Assembly (NCBI RefSeq): GCF_019175365.1
Contig: NZ_CP059572.1
Coordinates: 3,224,001 to 3,288,000, forward strand
Direction of reading: 5' to 3'
Source of the DNA: Actinomadura graeca
GTDB lineage: Bacteria > Actinomycetota > Actinomycetes > Streptosporangiales > Streptosporangiaceae
Length of the DNA: 64,000 nt
The notes under the pieces are model-generated. The model worked only from the letters and a program-made list of their open reading frames with translations, had not been told where the DNA came from and did no database searches. Position numbers and translations under genes: made by a program. Position 1 is the stretch's first letter; every line of letters begins with the position of its first letter. Shown one piece after another: positions 51,993 to 60,137 of the stretch.

Positions 51993-52034
51993 CCGGATCC
52001 GATCCGCCGGAGGACCCCGGCGGAACGGATCCGG
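51993..52034 (+). terminator. Strong 18-bp hairpin terminator after the SulP gene
   Basis: The arms 51993-52010 and 52017-52034 are complementary over 18 positions with one A-A mismatch and a 6-base loop (AGGACC). It begins 9 bases after the transporter stop and lies between convergent genes. Confidence 0.75.
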
Positions 52035-52040
52035 ACAGAG

Positions 52041-52100
52041 CGGGTCGGTTCAAAGCGCGGCCGGTCAGAGCACGGCCGGTCAGAGCGCGGCCGGTCAGAG
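52041..52100. repeat. 15-bp tandem repeat at the patatin stop codon
   Basis: Three units C[GA]CGGCCGGTCAGAG at 52056-52070, 52071-52085 and 52086-52100 with a degenerate fourth at 52041-52055. The patatin gene's TGA (52095-52097) lies inside the first unit met by its ribosome, so each further unit repeats an in-frame stop. Confidence 0.8.
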
Positions 52101-53336
52101 CGGGTCGTCCAGCTCCGCCACGGCGGCCGAACGGAACGCGCCCAGGAAATCGGCCACCCGGTCGACGGCCTCCATGCGCCAGTAACGGCCGAGCTGTTCT
52201 TTCGCGTCCTCGTAACCGAGTTCGTAGAGGCCCTCCACGCGCCGTGGGGAAAGGTCGATCATTCCGGTGAGCGGGCCGGTGGGACCGTGCGGCGCGATGG
52301 GACGGCTCGGCATGACCTCGATGATGCGCAATTCGGGGAACCGCGAGGGTTCGAAGAGCGGGCGGGGGTTCAGATGCGCCACCACCACGGTGGGGCAGTC
52401 GGTGACCGCCAGCAACGCGCCGACGGGGATGTTGTCGCCGATCCCGCCGTCCCGGAACGTGCGTCCGTCGACGTTCCTCGGCGGAAGGAGGATGGGAAGG
52501 CCGGCACTGGCGAGAACGAGGTTGTGGATCTCCTCGGGGCGCAGGTGATTGATCCGGCGCCATTCAGAGGACTCCCGCAGCAGTTTCCCGCGGACCACGT
52601 CGAGCAGCCATCCGAAACGCAGCGGATTCCCCCGGATCGGACCGCTCCTGTCCCGGACCCGGGGAATCAAGGACCCGAAGGGGAACGGCGCCAGGGTCAG
52701 GCTGTTCGGATCCACGGACGGGAAGATCGACACCCACATCGGTATGCCCGACCGAAGCGCGTGCTCGTCCACGTGCTTCGCCACGAGCCCGTCCAGGAAA
52801 CCCGGGCTGAGCATCGGCCCGCCCAGCCGGGGCAGCAGGTTGAGCCATTGCCGCAGGGCGGGCTCGTCGAACTCGCCGTCCGGGCGCGGCAGATCCGCGG
52901 CCTCCCGGGCGACCTCGGATTCGGGCCCGGAGAACCGCGGCGGCCCGGTCTCCTCGGCGACCTCCCGCCAGACGCGCACGAGACGGTCGGCGCCCTCACC
53001 GAGGGACGGCGCCGCCGCCACGACGGCGCCGTTGAGCGCGCCGATGCTGGCCCCGGAAATGGCGGTCACCGGTGTGCCGACCTCCGCGAGGAAACGCACC
53101 ACCCCGGCCTGGTAGGCGCCTTTGGCGCCACCTCCGGCCAGCACCAGCGCGACCGGCTCGTCCCGGGGATCGCGGCGGCCCGCGGAATGGAAGACCGCCA
53201 CCGGATCCTGAAGGCCGAGCGGTTCCCCGCCCGGCAATGGGGCGCCTTGGCCGTAAAGCGGTTCCTTCGCGCGCCGGGCGGCGCGGTCGCCTATCCGCCT
53301 CGCGCGCCGGGCCAGCTCGCCCTCGTCGTCGCTCAT
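52095..53336 (-). CDS. Patatin-like phospholipase
   Basis: A 413-residue lipase of the patatin fold. The oxyanion motif LAGGGAKGAYQAG is at residues 67-79, the nucleophile is Ser97 in SGASIGAL, and the dyad Asp296 lies in FRDGGIGDN, so it should be active on phospholipids or acyl esters. The first 60 residues are basic and unique to this protein. ATG 53336 overlaps the previous stop as ATGA. It is the last gene of a four-gene operon with an Hsp70-like protein and two coiled-coil proteins and is the plausible effector of that set. Confidence 0.9.
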   Translation of the reverse strand: MSDDEGELARRARRIGDRAARRAKEPLYGQGAPLPGGEPLGLQDPVAVFHSAGRRDPRDEPVALVLAGGGAKGAYQAGVVRFLAEVGTPVTAISGASIGALNGAVVAAAPSLGEGADRLVRVWREVAEETGPPRFSGPESEVAREAADLPRPDGEFDEPALRQWLNLLPRLGGPMLSPGFLDGLVAKHVDEHALRSGIPMWVSIFPSVDPNSLTLAPFPFGSLIPRVRDRSGPIRGNPLRFGWLLDVVRGKLLRESSEWRRINHLRPEEIHNLVLASAGLPILLPPRNVDGRTFRDGGIGDNIPVGALLAVTDCPTVVVAHLNPRPLFEPSRFPELRIIEVMPSRPIAPHGPTGPLTGMIDLSPRRVEGLYELGYEDAKEQLGRYWRMEAVDRVADFLGAFRSAAVAELDDPL

Positions 53337-54475
53337 TGCGATGTCTTCGGGGAAACGCCGCGTTGCAGGTCGTGGCGGGCGGCGAGCTGCGCCGTGGCCT
53401 GTTCGTCCACCAGCCGCCGGACGAGGCCGTCGACGGAGATCGTGCCGGGCATCCAGACCAGTTCCCGGGCACGGGAGAACGCCTCCACGCCCGGCTTCGG
53501 TCTCCTGGCGTCCCCGTCCCGGCTGGACAGGTCCAGCGCCATGGACAACGCGGCCGACAATGGTCCCTGTTCGGTGGCGAATTCGGGGACCAGCCCGACG
53601 CCGAGGATCTCGGCGACCATCATCGCCTGGTCGGCGTCCCGCACCTCCCCGACCAGGTCGTCCAAGATCGCCGGGACCGGCCGCCGACCGTCCCACCGGC
53701 CTTTCGAACGCGGATCGGAAAGGATCGCCCGGCTCAGCTTCGGGCGGAACTTCGCCCAGCTCTCCCGCGATGGCGACGCGGCTCCGGCGCGGAGTTCGAA
53801 ATGGCCGCACGCGCCCGTCCAGACCTCCTGGGAAAGAAGCACGATCTGGCAGATCCAGGGAAGGTCCGCGTAGGTCCGGCCGTCGAGCCAGAGGCCGACC
53901 GTCTGCTCGAAGAAGTCCTCACTGCTCTGCCACAGCTCGCCGGACGTGATCCGCTCGTCGTGGTCGGCGAGGGCCTGCGCGTGATCGGCGAGGATCCTGG
54001 CGTGCTCGGCCAGCTCGGCCGAGTGGACGTCGAGAAGCCGCTGGTGCGCGTCCAGCCGCGAGCGGCACGCGTCGACGAGCTCGGCGAGCGAGGCGACGAC
54101 GTCCGACAGCGCGGCGATGTCGGCGGCGTTGGAGGCCGCCATCTCCTCGGCGTGCCCGGACACGTACGCCAGGCGGCGGACATGCCCGGCGACCCGCGCC
54201 ACGTCGGCGTCCAGCACGATCCCCCGCAGCCGCATCTCCTCCAGCCGCTCCACGAACGCGCGCTGATGCCCGACGAGGTCCCGGTCGGTCTGGATCTGCG
54301 CCTTCCGGTCGCGCCCGGTGATCCGTCCGACCAGACGGCCGAAGAACGACTGCCCGGCGCGGTGCTCCACGCGGCGGCCCGTCAGCTCCACCGACTGCGC
54401 CAGTTCCTTGGTGGCCCGCCCGTAGGCGACCGGCACCTCCGCGACCAGCGACTTGATCCGGGACAGCAGGCCCAT
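53333..54475 (-). CDS. Coiled-coil protein of the Hsp70/patatin operon
   Basis: A 380-residue protein of unknown family. A basic N-terminal segment (MGLLSRIKSLVAEVPVAYGR) leads to a long helical region with a heptad-rich stretch (LDAHQRLLDVHSAELAEHAR, ILADHAQALADHDERI), then a compact domain starting at LWQSSEDFFEQTVGLW. The ATG shares a base with the stop of the upstream gene (TGATG) and its stop overlaps the patatin start. No catalytic motif is visible. Probably a scaffold joining the chaperone-like and lipase components. Confidence 0.75.
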   Translation of the reverse strand: MGLLSRIKSLVAEVPVAYGRATKELAQSVELTGRRVEHRAGQSFFGRLVGRITGRDRKAQIQTDRDLVGHQRAFVERLEEMRLRGIVLDADVARVAGHVRRLAYVSGHAEEMAASNAADIAALSDVVASLAELVDACRSRLDAHQRLLDVHSAELAEHARILADHAQALADHDERITSGELWQSSEDFFEQTVGLWLDGRTYADLPWICQIVLLSQEVWTGACGHFELRAGAASPSRESWAKFRPKLSRAILSDPRSKGRWDGRRPVPAILDDLVGEVRDADQAMMVAEILGVGLVPEFATEQGPLSAALSMALDLSSRDGDARRPKPGVEAFSRARELVWMPGTISVDGLVRRLVDEQATAQLAARHDLQRGVSPKTSQ

Positions 54476-55269
54476 CACGGCACCTCGGTGAACACGACGG
54501 GGTTGCCGAACACCTGGCCGCGCACGAGGTAGGCGGGGATCACCACGAAGACCACCGGGCGGTCGATGGACGAGGGGTGCCACAGCCCGACGGTGTCCTC
54601 GGTGATCACGTCGGGCACCGAGAAGTCGAACTCGACCGGATGCGCGGATCCGGCGATCTCGGCGCGCAGCGCGGTGGTGTCCCTCAGAAGGCGGGTGATC
54701 TTCGTGTAGAAGACCTTCTGCCTGTCCCGGTCGCCGAAACGCGAGGGCTTCGCCTCGGGCTCGAGCAGCGCGCGGAACGCCGACTCGTTCACCGTCGGCT
54801 CGGCGAAACAGGCCGACACCAGCTCGGAGACGAGTCGTGCCTGGTGGTAGGGGTACCGCCGGTCCTTGACGTCGAATCCGGACAGGTCGGCGTGGCTGCG
54901 CGCCAGATCCCGGAAGCGGCTCCCGCACAAATGGCGCATCTGCTTGACGTAGGTCTCGTGGCGGTGGGAGTCCTCGTCGGTCAGTTCCGGCGACTGGTGG
55001 ACGAGTTCGGAACGCACGGCGCCGAGATCGCGGTCCAGATCCGCCTGCGCCGCCCGCAGGTCCCTCAGCTCCGTTTCGAGCCCTTCGGCGTAGGCCCGCA
55101 AGGCCCGCAGCTCCGCCTCCTGCCGGTCGGCCCTCTCGGTGAGCTCGCCGAGCTGCTGCGTCTGAAGCCGGAAAGCCCCGAAGAGATCCTCCAGGCCGTT
55201 CTCCAGACCCTTCTTCGAACTGAAAAGCATGGTGCTGACGGTGTTCAAGATACCCACTTCTCGGTCCAT
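54475..55269 (-). CDS. Second coiled-coil protein of the Hsp70/patatin operon
   Basis: A 264-residue protein. Residues 20-90 form a predicted coiled coil (LGELTERADRQEAELRALRA, YAEGLETELRDLRAAQADLD); the C-terminal 150 residues are a separate domain (QMRHLCGSRFRDLARSHADL, RPVVFVVIPAYLVRGQVFG). It resembles small chaperone-associated or GrpE-like shapes only in general layout, so no function is assigned. It follows the Hsp70-like gene by 8 bases and overlaps the next gene by one base. Confidence 0.75.
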   Translation of the reverse strand: MDREVGILNTVSTMLFSSKKGLENGLEDLFGAFRLQTQQLGELTERADRQEAELRALRAYAEGLETELRDLRAAQADLDRDLGAVRSELVHQSPELTDEDSHRHETYVKQMRHLCGSRFRDLARSHADLSGFDVKDRRYPYHQARLVSELVSACFAEPTVNESAFRALLEPEAKPSRFGDRDRQKVFYTKITRLLRDTTALRAEIAGSAHPVEFDFSVPDVITEDTVGLWHPSSIDRPVVFVVIPAYLVRGQVFGNPVVFTEVP

Positions 55270-55277
55270 TCGGGATC

Positions 55278-57065
55278 TCAGCGGAGGTAGTCGACGTCGA
55301 AGGTGGTCTCCTGGATCTCGCCGGTCCGGGGATTCTCCGCGCGTACCCGCGTCTCGTTCCCGCCGAACGACAGATAAATGCGGATCGGCCTTTCGCCGCG
55401 CTCCTTTCCCTCGGATTCGGAGATGTCGACGGTGATCTCACCGAGCTTCTTGCACGTCTCCTCGGTCGCGTACTCCGGATCGTCCTCAAGCGAGGAGAAC
55501 AGCCTGAGGCCCAGCTCCCTCTGGTCCTTGGAGATCGGGAAGTAGTTCCGCACCCGCTCCTCGTTCACCTCGACGCTCTCGTCCGCTATGACGATCCGGT
55601 CGAACCGCGTATTGCATTTGAGGCCGTCGTCGCCCGTCACCTGGGAGTCCGCGGGATCGACGCCGTGCCGGAAGTCCTTGCACACCGCGAGGCCGATCGT
55701 GTACCGGGAACGCCGCGAGCGGATCGCGTCGGGGTCGTAGCAGAAATGCACCGCCCCGAAGAGCACGGCGGTGGCGGGGTCCTCGGCGACCAGGACCTCG
55801 GCCTCGTCCCGGAACCTCTCATGAATGGACGCCTGAAGGTACTCGGACCGGCCGAAGCCACCGACGATCACGAGTTTCTCGCGCTGGTCCGAGAACCCGT
55901 CGTTGCGCCGCATGACCGACAGCTGGTGCTCGACCGTCTTGAGGATCGGCGCGATCGCCGTGTCGAAGATGGCCTGGGCGTCGTCCTCCCGCACGACCAG
56001 GCCGCATTCGGCGCCGTACTCGGCCGTGAGCCGCCGGCGGTCCTCCTCGTCGAGCAGCCCCCACAGATGGTGCCCCATGCGAAGGAGGATGGGGTCGATG
56101 ATGCGCGGCCTGCCGTCGATCTGATCGACGATCAGATTGACCTTCTCGCGCTCCCACTGCGCCTCCAGATCGTCGAGATCGTGACGGCAGTGCTCCTTCG
56201 CCCGCTCCATGACGTCCGCGCCCAGCACCCTGGTGAGATAGTCGTCCGTGAAGGCCGCGTTCACGTACTCGGAACCGAATTTCCCGCCGTCGGGACGGCC
56301 GATCTCGTACAGCCGCGGCTTTCCGTCCGGGGACATCCTCACGCGGAACGCGGTGATGTCGACGGTGCCGCCGCCGCAGTCGACGACCATGAACCGGTCA
56401 CCGGTGTTCGACAGGTCCAGATGCTCACGCGCGTCGTCCATGCCCAGCACCCGCGCGTGCCGGATCCAGCAGTAGACGGCCGCCGCCTCGGGCTCCCGCG
56501 TGATCAGGAGACTGTTCTCGTCCTTGGGAAAGCCCGCCTTCTCCGCGGCGTCCCGCATCAGCGCGCGATCGTTCTCGTCCCAGATGGCGGGCACGGTCAG
56601 GCACCAGCGGATGTGCTCCTCCCGGTAGCCGCGCTTGGCGATATCGGCGACCGCCTCCGAACGCACCTCGCGCAGATAGGCGGTGATCAGTTTCTGGACG
56701 TCCCGGGTATCGCGCAGATAGACCGTCCCCTCACCGCGGGGCACGTCACCGTTGTACACCTCGGGCTTCAGCGCCATTTTGAACGCGTAGGCGTAGCCGT
56801 GCCGGTCGGCCTCGGCCGTTCCCTTCATACGCCGCCATTTGCGCGAGGCGTCGAATCCCCTCGCCACGACCTCTTCACCATCGGCGCCCAGAAGCAGCGC
56901 GGTGAGGTTCTTCGCGGTCGCCTCGGGACTGCCACGATGACGGCTCTGATAATTGATCTTCCGGTGGTCGGGCGAGTCGTTGATGGCGTCGATCGTGGCC
57001 CATCCCCACCCCGTCCCATGCGTCCCGAAGTCCACCGCCGCCGCGACCTGATGTTCGGCCGTCAT
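55278..57065 (-). CDS. Hsp70-like ATPase (HSPA12-type)
   Basis: A 595-residue actin-fold ATPase related to the HSPA12 branch of Hsp70. Phosphate-1 motif AAVDFGTHGTGWGWA (residues 9-23), connect region REPEAAAVYCW, phosphate-2 VVDCGGGTVDITAF (227-240) and the adenosine motif LVIVGGFGRSEYLQ (398-411) are intact. A short C-terminal beta-domain (YLSFGGNETRVRAENPRTGE) replaces the canonical peptide-binding part, and no DnaK-type lid is present. First gene of the operon; no J-protein or GrpE is nearby. Probably an ATP-driven switch of the complex. Confidence 0.88.
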   Translation of the reverse strand: MTAEHQVAAAVDFGTHGTGWGWATIDAINDSPDHRKINYQSRHRGSPEATAKNLTALLLGADGEEVVARGFDASRKWRRMKGTAEADRHGYAYAFKMALKPEVYNGDVPRGEGTVYLRDTRDVQKLITAYLREVRSEAVADIAKRGYREEHIRWCLTVPAIWDENDRALMRDAAEKAGFPKDENSLLITREPEAAAVYCWIRHARVLGMDDAREHLDLSNTGDRFMVVDCGGGTVDITAFRVRMSPDGKPRLYEIGRPDGGKFGSEYVNAAFTDDYLTRVLGADVMERAKEHCRHDLDDLEAQWEREKVNLIVDQIDGRPRIIDPILLRMGHHLWGLLDEEDRRRLTAEYGAECGLVVREDDAQAIFDTAIAPILKTVEHQLSVMRRNDGFSDQREKLVIVGGFGRSEYLQASIHERFRDEAEVLVAEDPATAVLFGAVHFCYDPDAIRSRRSRYTIGLAVCKDFRHGVDPADSQVTGDDGLKCNTRFDRIVIADESVEVNEERVRNYFPISKDQRELGLRLFSSLEDDPEYATEETCKKLGEITVDISESEGKERGERPIRIYLSFGGNETRVRAENPRTGEIQETTFDVDYLR

Positions 57066-57270
57066 CTCCGCCCCCTGGCCATGTCACCACCGTTTTCCCC
57101 TTCGGCAAGGGTGGCCCACACCGCCGCCTGCCGCCCGAATCTGGCCAGATGAAGCCAGACATCGATCAGGTAACGGAACGCGCCCAGGAAAGCGGCCGGC
57201 GGGCATTAACGGGACGGCCTACTCAGGCGGGTCGGCATCCCGGGACGGTTCGGCGAGATGTGCGCGCTTG

Positions 57271-58443
57271 TCAGGCCGTCATGGCCGCCCGGTAGGGGCG
57301 GAAGAAGGCGCGGAGCTCCTCCGCGTAAAGCTCGGGCTCCTCGAACGGCGCGAAATGGCCGCCGCTCGGAGGCTCGGTGATGCGCACGGCGTTCGCCGTG
57401 CGTTCGAGCCACGCCCTCGGCGGGCGGACGACGTCGCCGCGGAAAATCGAGAAGCCGGACGGGACCTCGACCCGGCGGGCGAGCTGGGCCGGTGGGATGG
57501 CGCCATTCGCTTTGTACATCCGCATCGACGAGCCGATCGTCCCCGTGAGCCAGTAGAGCGTGATGTTGGTGAGGATCTCGTCCTTCGTGAAACGTCGTTC
57601 GACGTCCCCTCCGCAATCGCTCCACGCCTGGAGCTTTTCGAGGATCCACGCGGCGAGCCCGGCCGGTGAGTCGGTGAGCCCGAAGGCGGCGGTCTGGGGT
57701 TTCGTGCGGTGCATGGCGCCGTAGGCCCCTTCGGTCACCGACCAGGCGGCGGTGCTGTCGATCCAGGCGCGTTCTTCGGGCGTGAGGTCCTCGGGCGGGC
57801 CGGTATAGACGGGCAGGCCCGCGTCCGTCCGATGGACGGCCACGACCCGGTCGGGGTGGTCGAGCGCCAGGTAGCGGCTCACATGGCTGCCTATGTCGCC
57901 GCCCGCCGCCCCGAACCGCGGGTAGCCGAGGACGTCCATCAGCTCGGCCCAGAGACCGGCGACGGCGATCGAGTTCAGCGGCGGCCCGGTGGGACGGTCG
58001 GAGTACCCATAGCCGGGCAGGTCGGGCACGGCCACGTCGAACGCGTCGGCCGGGTCGGCGCCGTGCGCGCCGGGGTCGGTGAGGAGCGGGACGACCTTCG
58101 AATAGCGCCAGAACGAGTCCGGCCACCCGTGGGTGAGGACCAGGGGCAGGACGGGCCCGGCCGTCGCGGCGGCCCGGGCGTGCACGACGTGGATGCCCAG
58201 GCCACCGACCCGGACGCGAAAGTGCGGAAGCCGCGCGAGTGCCGCTTCCTGCGCGGACCAGTCGAACCCGTCCGCCCAGTAGCCGACGAGTTCGCGAAGG
58301 TAGTCCAGGTCGGTCCCGAGGGACCAGCCGGCGTCCTCGGGCGCGTCCGGCCAGCGCGTCGCACGCAACCGCGCGCGGAGATCCTCAAGTGCCGCTGGCT
58401 CGGTTTTCAGGGTGAACGGATCGACGTGCGGCGTGTCCGGCAT
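57271..58443 (-). CDS. Epoxide hydrolase (EHN domain + alpha/beta-hydrolase)
   Basis: A 390-residue microsomal-type epoxide hydrolase. The N-terminal EHN lid domain (FTLKTEPAALEDLRARLRAT and LREL..YW..GFDW) is followed by the hydrolase fold: oxyanion HGWPDSFW, nucleophile Asp in AAGGDIGSHVS, two cap-domain Tyr candidates (LPVYTG, TLYWLTG) and the catalytic His in GGHFAPFEEPE. It adds water to epoxides; substrate unknown. ATG 58443 follows GGTGAG; a GTG three codons earlier is also possible. The roughly 200 bp after its stop hold a TCTGGCCAGA palindrome (57140-57149). Confidence 0.9.
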   Translation of the reverse strand: MPDTPHVDPFTLKTEPAALEDLRARLRATRWPDAPEDAGWSLGTDLDYLRELVGYWADGFDWSAQEAALARLPHFRVRVGGLGIHVVHARAAATAGPVLPLVLTHGWPDSFWRYSKVVPLLTDPGAHGADPADAFDVAVPDLPGYGYSDRPTGPPLNSIAVAGLWAELMDVLGYPRFGAAGGDIGSHVSRYLALDHPDRVVAVHRTDAGLPVYTGPPEDLTPEERAWIDSTAAWSVTEGAYGAMHRTKPQTAAFGLTDSPAGLAAWILEKLQAWSDCGGDVERRFTKDEILTNITLYWLTGTIGSSMRMYKANGAIPPAQLARRVEVPSGFSIFRGDVVRPPRAWLERTANAVRITEPPSGGHFAPFEEPELYAEELRAFFRPYRAAMTA

Positions 58444-58583
58444 GAATCTCACCCTACGCGCGTCCCAAGCGCATCTTTCGGCCCGCCCGACGGCATTCGC
58501 AACGGCTCATGGGCTAAGCCGACCACCGGCTTTCGGCGTCGGAATGCCGGGGCGGCCCTCGCCCGCCGCCCCGGCTGCGCAGG

Positions 58584-59009
58584 TCAGGACGCGGTGTACT
58601 CGGCGACGACGTCCACGACCCAGGTGACGCCGAACCGGTCCTTCAGCATCCCGTACAGGGGCGCCCATTGAGCGGGCATCAGCGGCTGGACGATCGTCGC
58701 GCCGTCGGAGAGCTTCTCCCACAACGCGGTGATCTCCTCGGTCCCCTTGCCCCGGAGCGAGACGAAGAACGCGTTCTCGCCCTGCTCCCAGGGCAGGTGC
58801 GAGGGCACGTCGTAGGCCATCACGCGGAAGCCGTTGCCGGCGATCACCTGGCCCCACATCACCTGGTCCGCCTCGGACGGCTCCTGGACGTTCCCGGCGT
58901 CCTTGTACGTGACCACGGCGAGGTCCCCACCGAACACGGACCGGTAGAACGTGAGTGCCGCGCGGGCGTCACCGCGGAAGTTCAGGTGCGTCACAACATC
59001 GATGGACAT
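58584..59009 (-). CDS. VOC/PhnB-like glyoxalase-fold protein
   Basis: A 141-residue protein of the PhnB/VOC group: VTHLNFRGDARAALTFYRSV is the usual start, FGGDL follows, and DRFGVTWVVDV closes the fold. PhnB-like members often lack catalytic activity and act as binding proteins; metal ligands cannot be fixed from sequence alone. Transcribed divergently from a WYL regulator across 100 bp, a common pairing in which the regulator controls the VOC gene. Confidence 0.87.
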   Translation of the reverse strand: MSIDVVTHLNFRGDARAALTFYRSVFGGDLAVVTYKDAGNVQEPSEADQVMWGQVIAGNGFRVMAYDVPSHLPWEQGENAFFVSLRGKGTEEITALWEKLSDGATIVQPLMPAQWAPLYGMLKDRFGVTWVVDVVAEYTAS

Positions 59010-59109
59010 GTTCGGTTCCTCAGCTTTCGATACCTGTCATCTGCTCTGTGACCCACGATGGCAGCAGTAGCGGACAGGATCTGGCCGCTACCGGAGGCAC
59101 AATGGAGGC

Positions 59110-60087
59110 ATGCCCAAGACCGCCGCACGGCTGCTGGCGTTGCTCTCGCTGCTCCAGGCGCGCCGGGACTGGCCCGGCGCGCTGCTGGCCGAGCGCCTGG
59201 AGATCAGCCCCCGCACCGTGCGGCGCGACGTCGACCGCCTGCGCGAGCTCGGCTATCCCATCGTGGCGATCAAGGGTCCGGACGGCGGCTACCGCCTGGA
59301 CGCCGGCGCGGACCTGCCCCCGCTGCTGTTCGACGACGAGCAGGCCGTGGCCCTGGCCGTCGCGCTCCAGCTCGCCACCACCGCCGGAGCGGGCATCGGG
59401 GAGGCCGCGGCGCGCGCGCTGACCACCGTCCGGCAGGTCATGCCCGCCCGGCTGCGGCACCGGATCGACACCGTCCAGGTCACGCCCGTCCAACGGCCCG
59501 CGCCGCAGGTCGAGAGCAGCGTGCTCACGGCGGTCGCCGCCGCCCTCCACGCCCATGAGGAACTGCGCTTCGACCACGTCACCGCGTCCGCGGGCGGGGA
59601 CGTCCGGCCCTCGCCGCGCCGCGTGCAGCCGCACCACCTCGTGACCTGGGGCGGGCGCTGGTACCTCGTCGCCTGGGACCTCGATCGCGACGACTGGCGG
59701 ATCTTCCGCGCCGACCGGATCACCCCGCGCACCCCCACCGGGCCGCGCTTCACCCCGCGCGAGGTGCCCGGCGGCGACGTGGCCGCCTACGTGACCAGCA
59801 CGTTCCAGGGGTCGGACGGTGCTGGCGGCTGGCCATGCCGGGGCGAGGTGATCCTCGGCCTTCCCGCCTCCACCGTTTCCCTCTACACCCGCGACGGGAT
59901 CGTCGAGGACGTCGGCCCGGACCGCTGCCGGCTCGTCCTGGGCTCCTGGTCATGGACCGGCCTGGCCGCCGCCATCGGCAGGTTCGACGCCGACATCGAG
60001 GTGGTCGGGCCACCCGAACTCAAAGCCGCCTTCGCCCGCCTGGCCCGCCGCTACACCGCCGCGGCCCGCCCCGGCGCCCACGCCTGA
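59110..60087 (+). CDS. WYL-domain HTH transcriptional regulator
   Basis: A 325-residue regulator. The N-terminal winged helix (RLLALLSLLQARRDWPGALL, then LEISPRTVRRDVDRLRELGY) is followed by the WYL domain (VQPHHLVTWGGRWYLVAWDL, where the conserved WYL is seen as WYL in GRWYLVAW) and a C-terminal WCX part. WYL domains sense nucleic acids or small ligands. Divergent from the VOC gene, which is its probable target. Confidence 0.92.
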   Translation: MPKTAARLLALLSLLQARRDWPGALLAERLEISPRTVRRDVDRLRELGYPIVAIKGPDGGYRLDAGADLPPLLFDDEQAVALAVALQLATTAGAGIGEAAARALTTVRQVMPARLRHRIDTVQVTPVQRPAPQVESSVLTAVAAALHAHEELRFDHVTASAGGDVRPSPRRVQPHHLVTWGGRWYLVAWDLDRDDWRIFRADRITPRTPTGPRFTPREVPGGDVAAYVTSTFQGSDGAGGWPCRGEVILGLPASTVSLYTRDGIVEDVGPDRCRLVLGSWSWTGLAAAIGRFDADIEVVGPPELKAAFARLARRYTAAARPGAHA

Positions 60088-60137
60088 CCGGCGGGACGCG
60101 GGAACGAAGCGGCCACGGGCGGACGGCCGAAGGGCGA

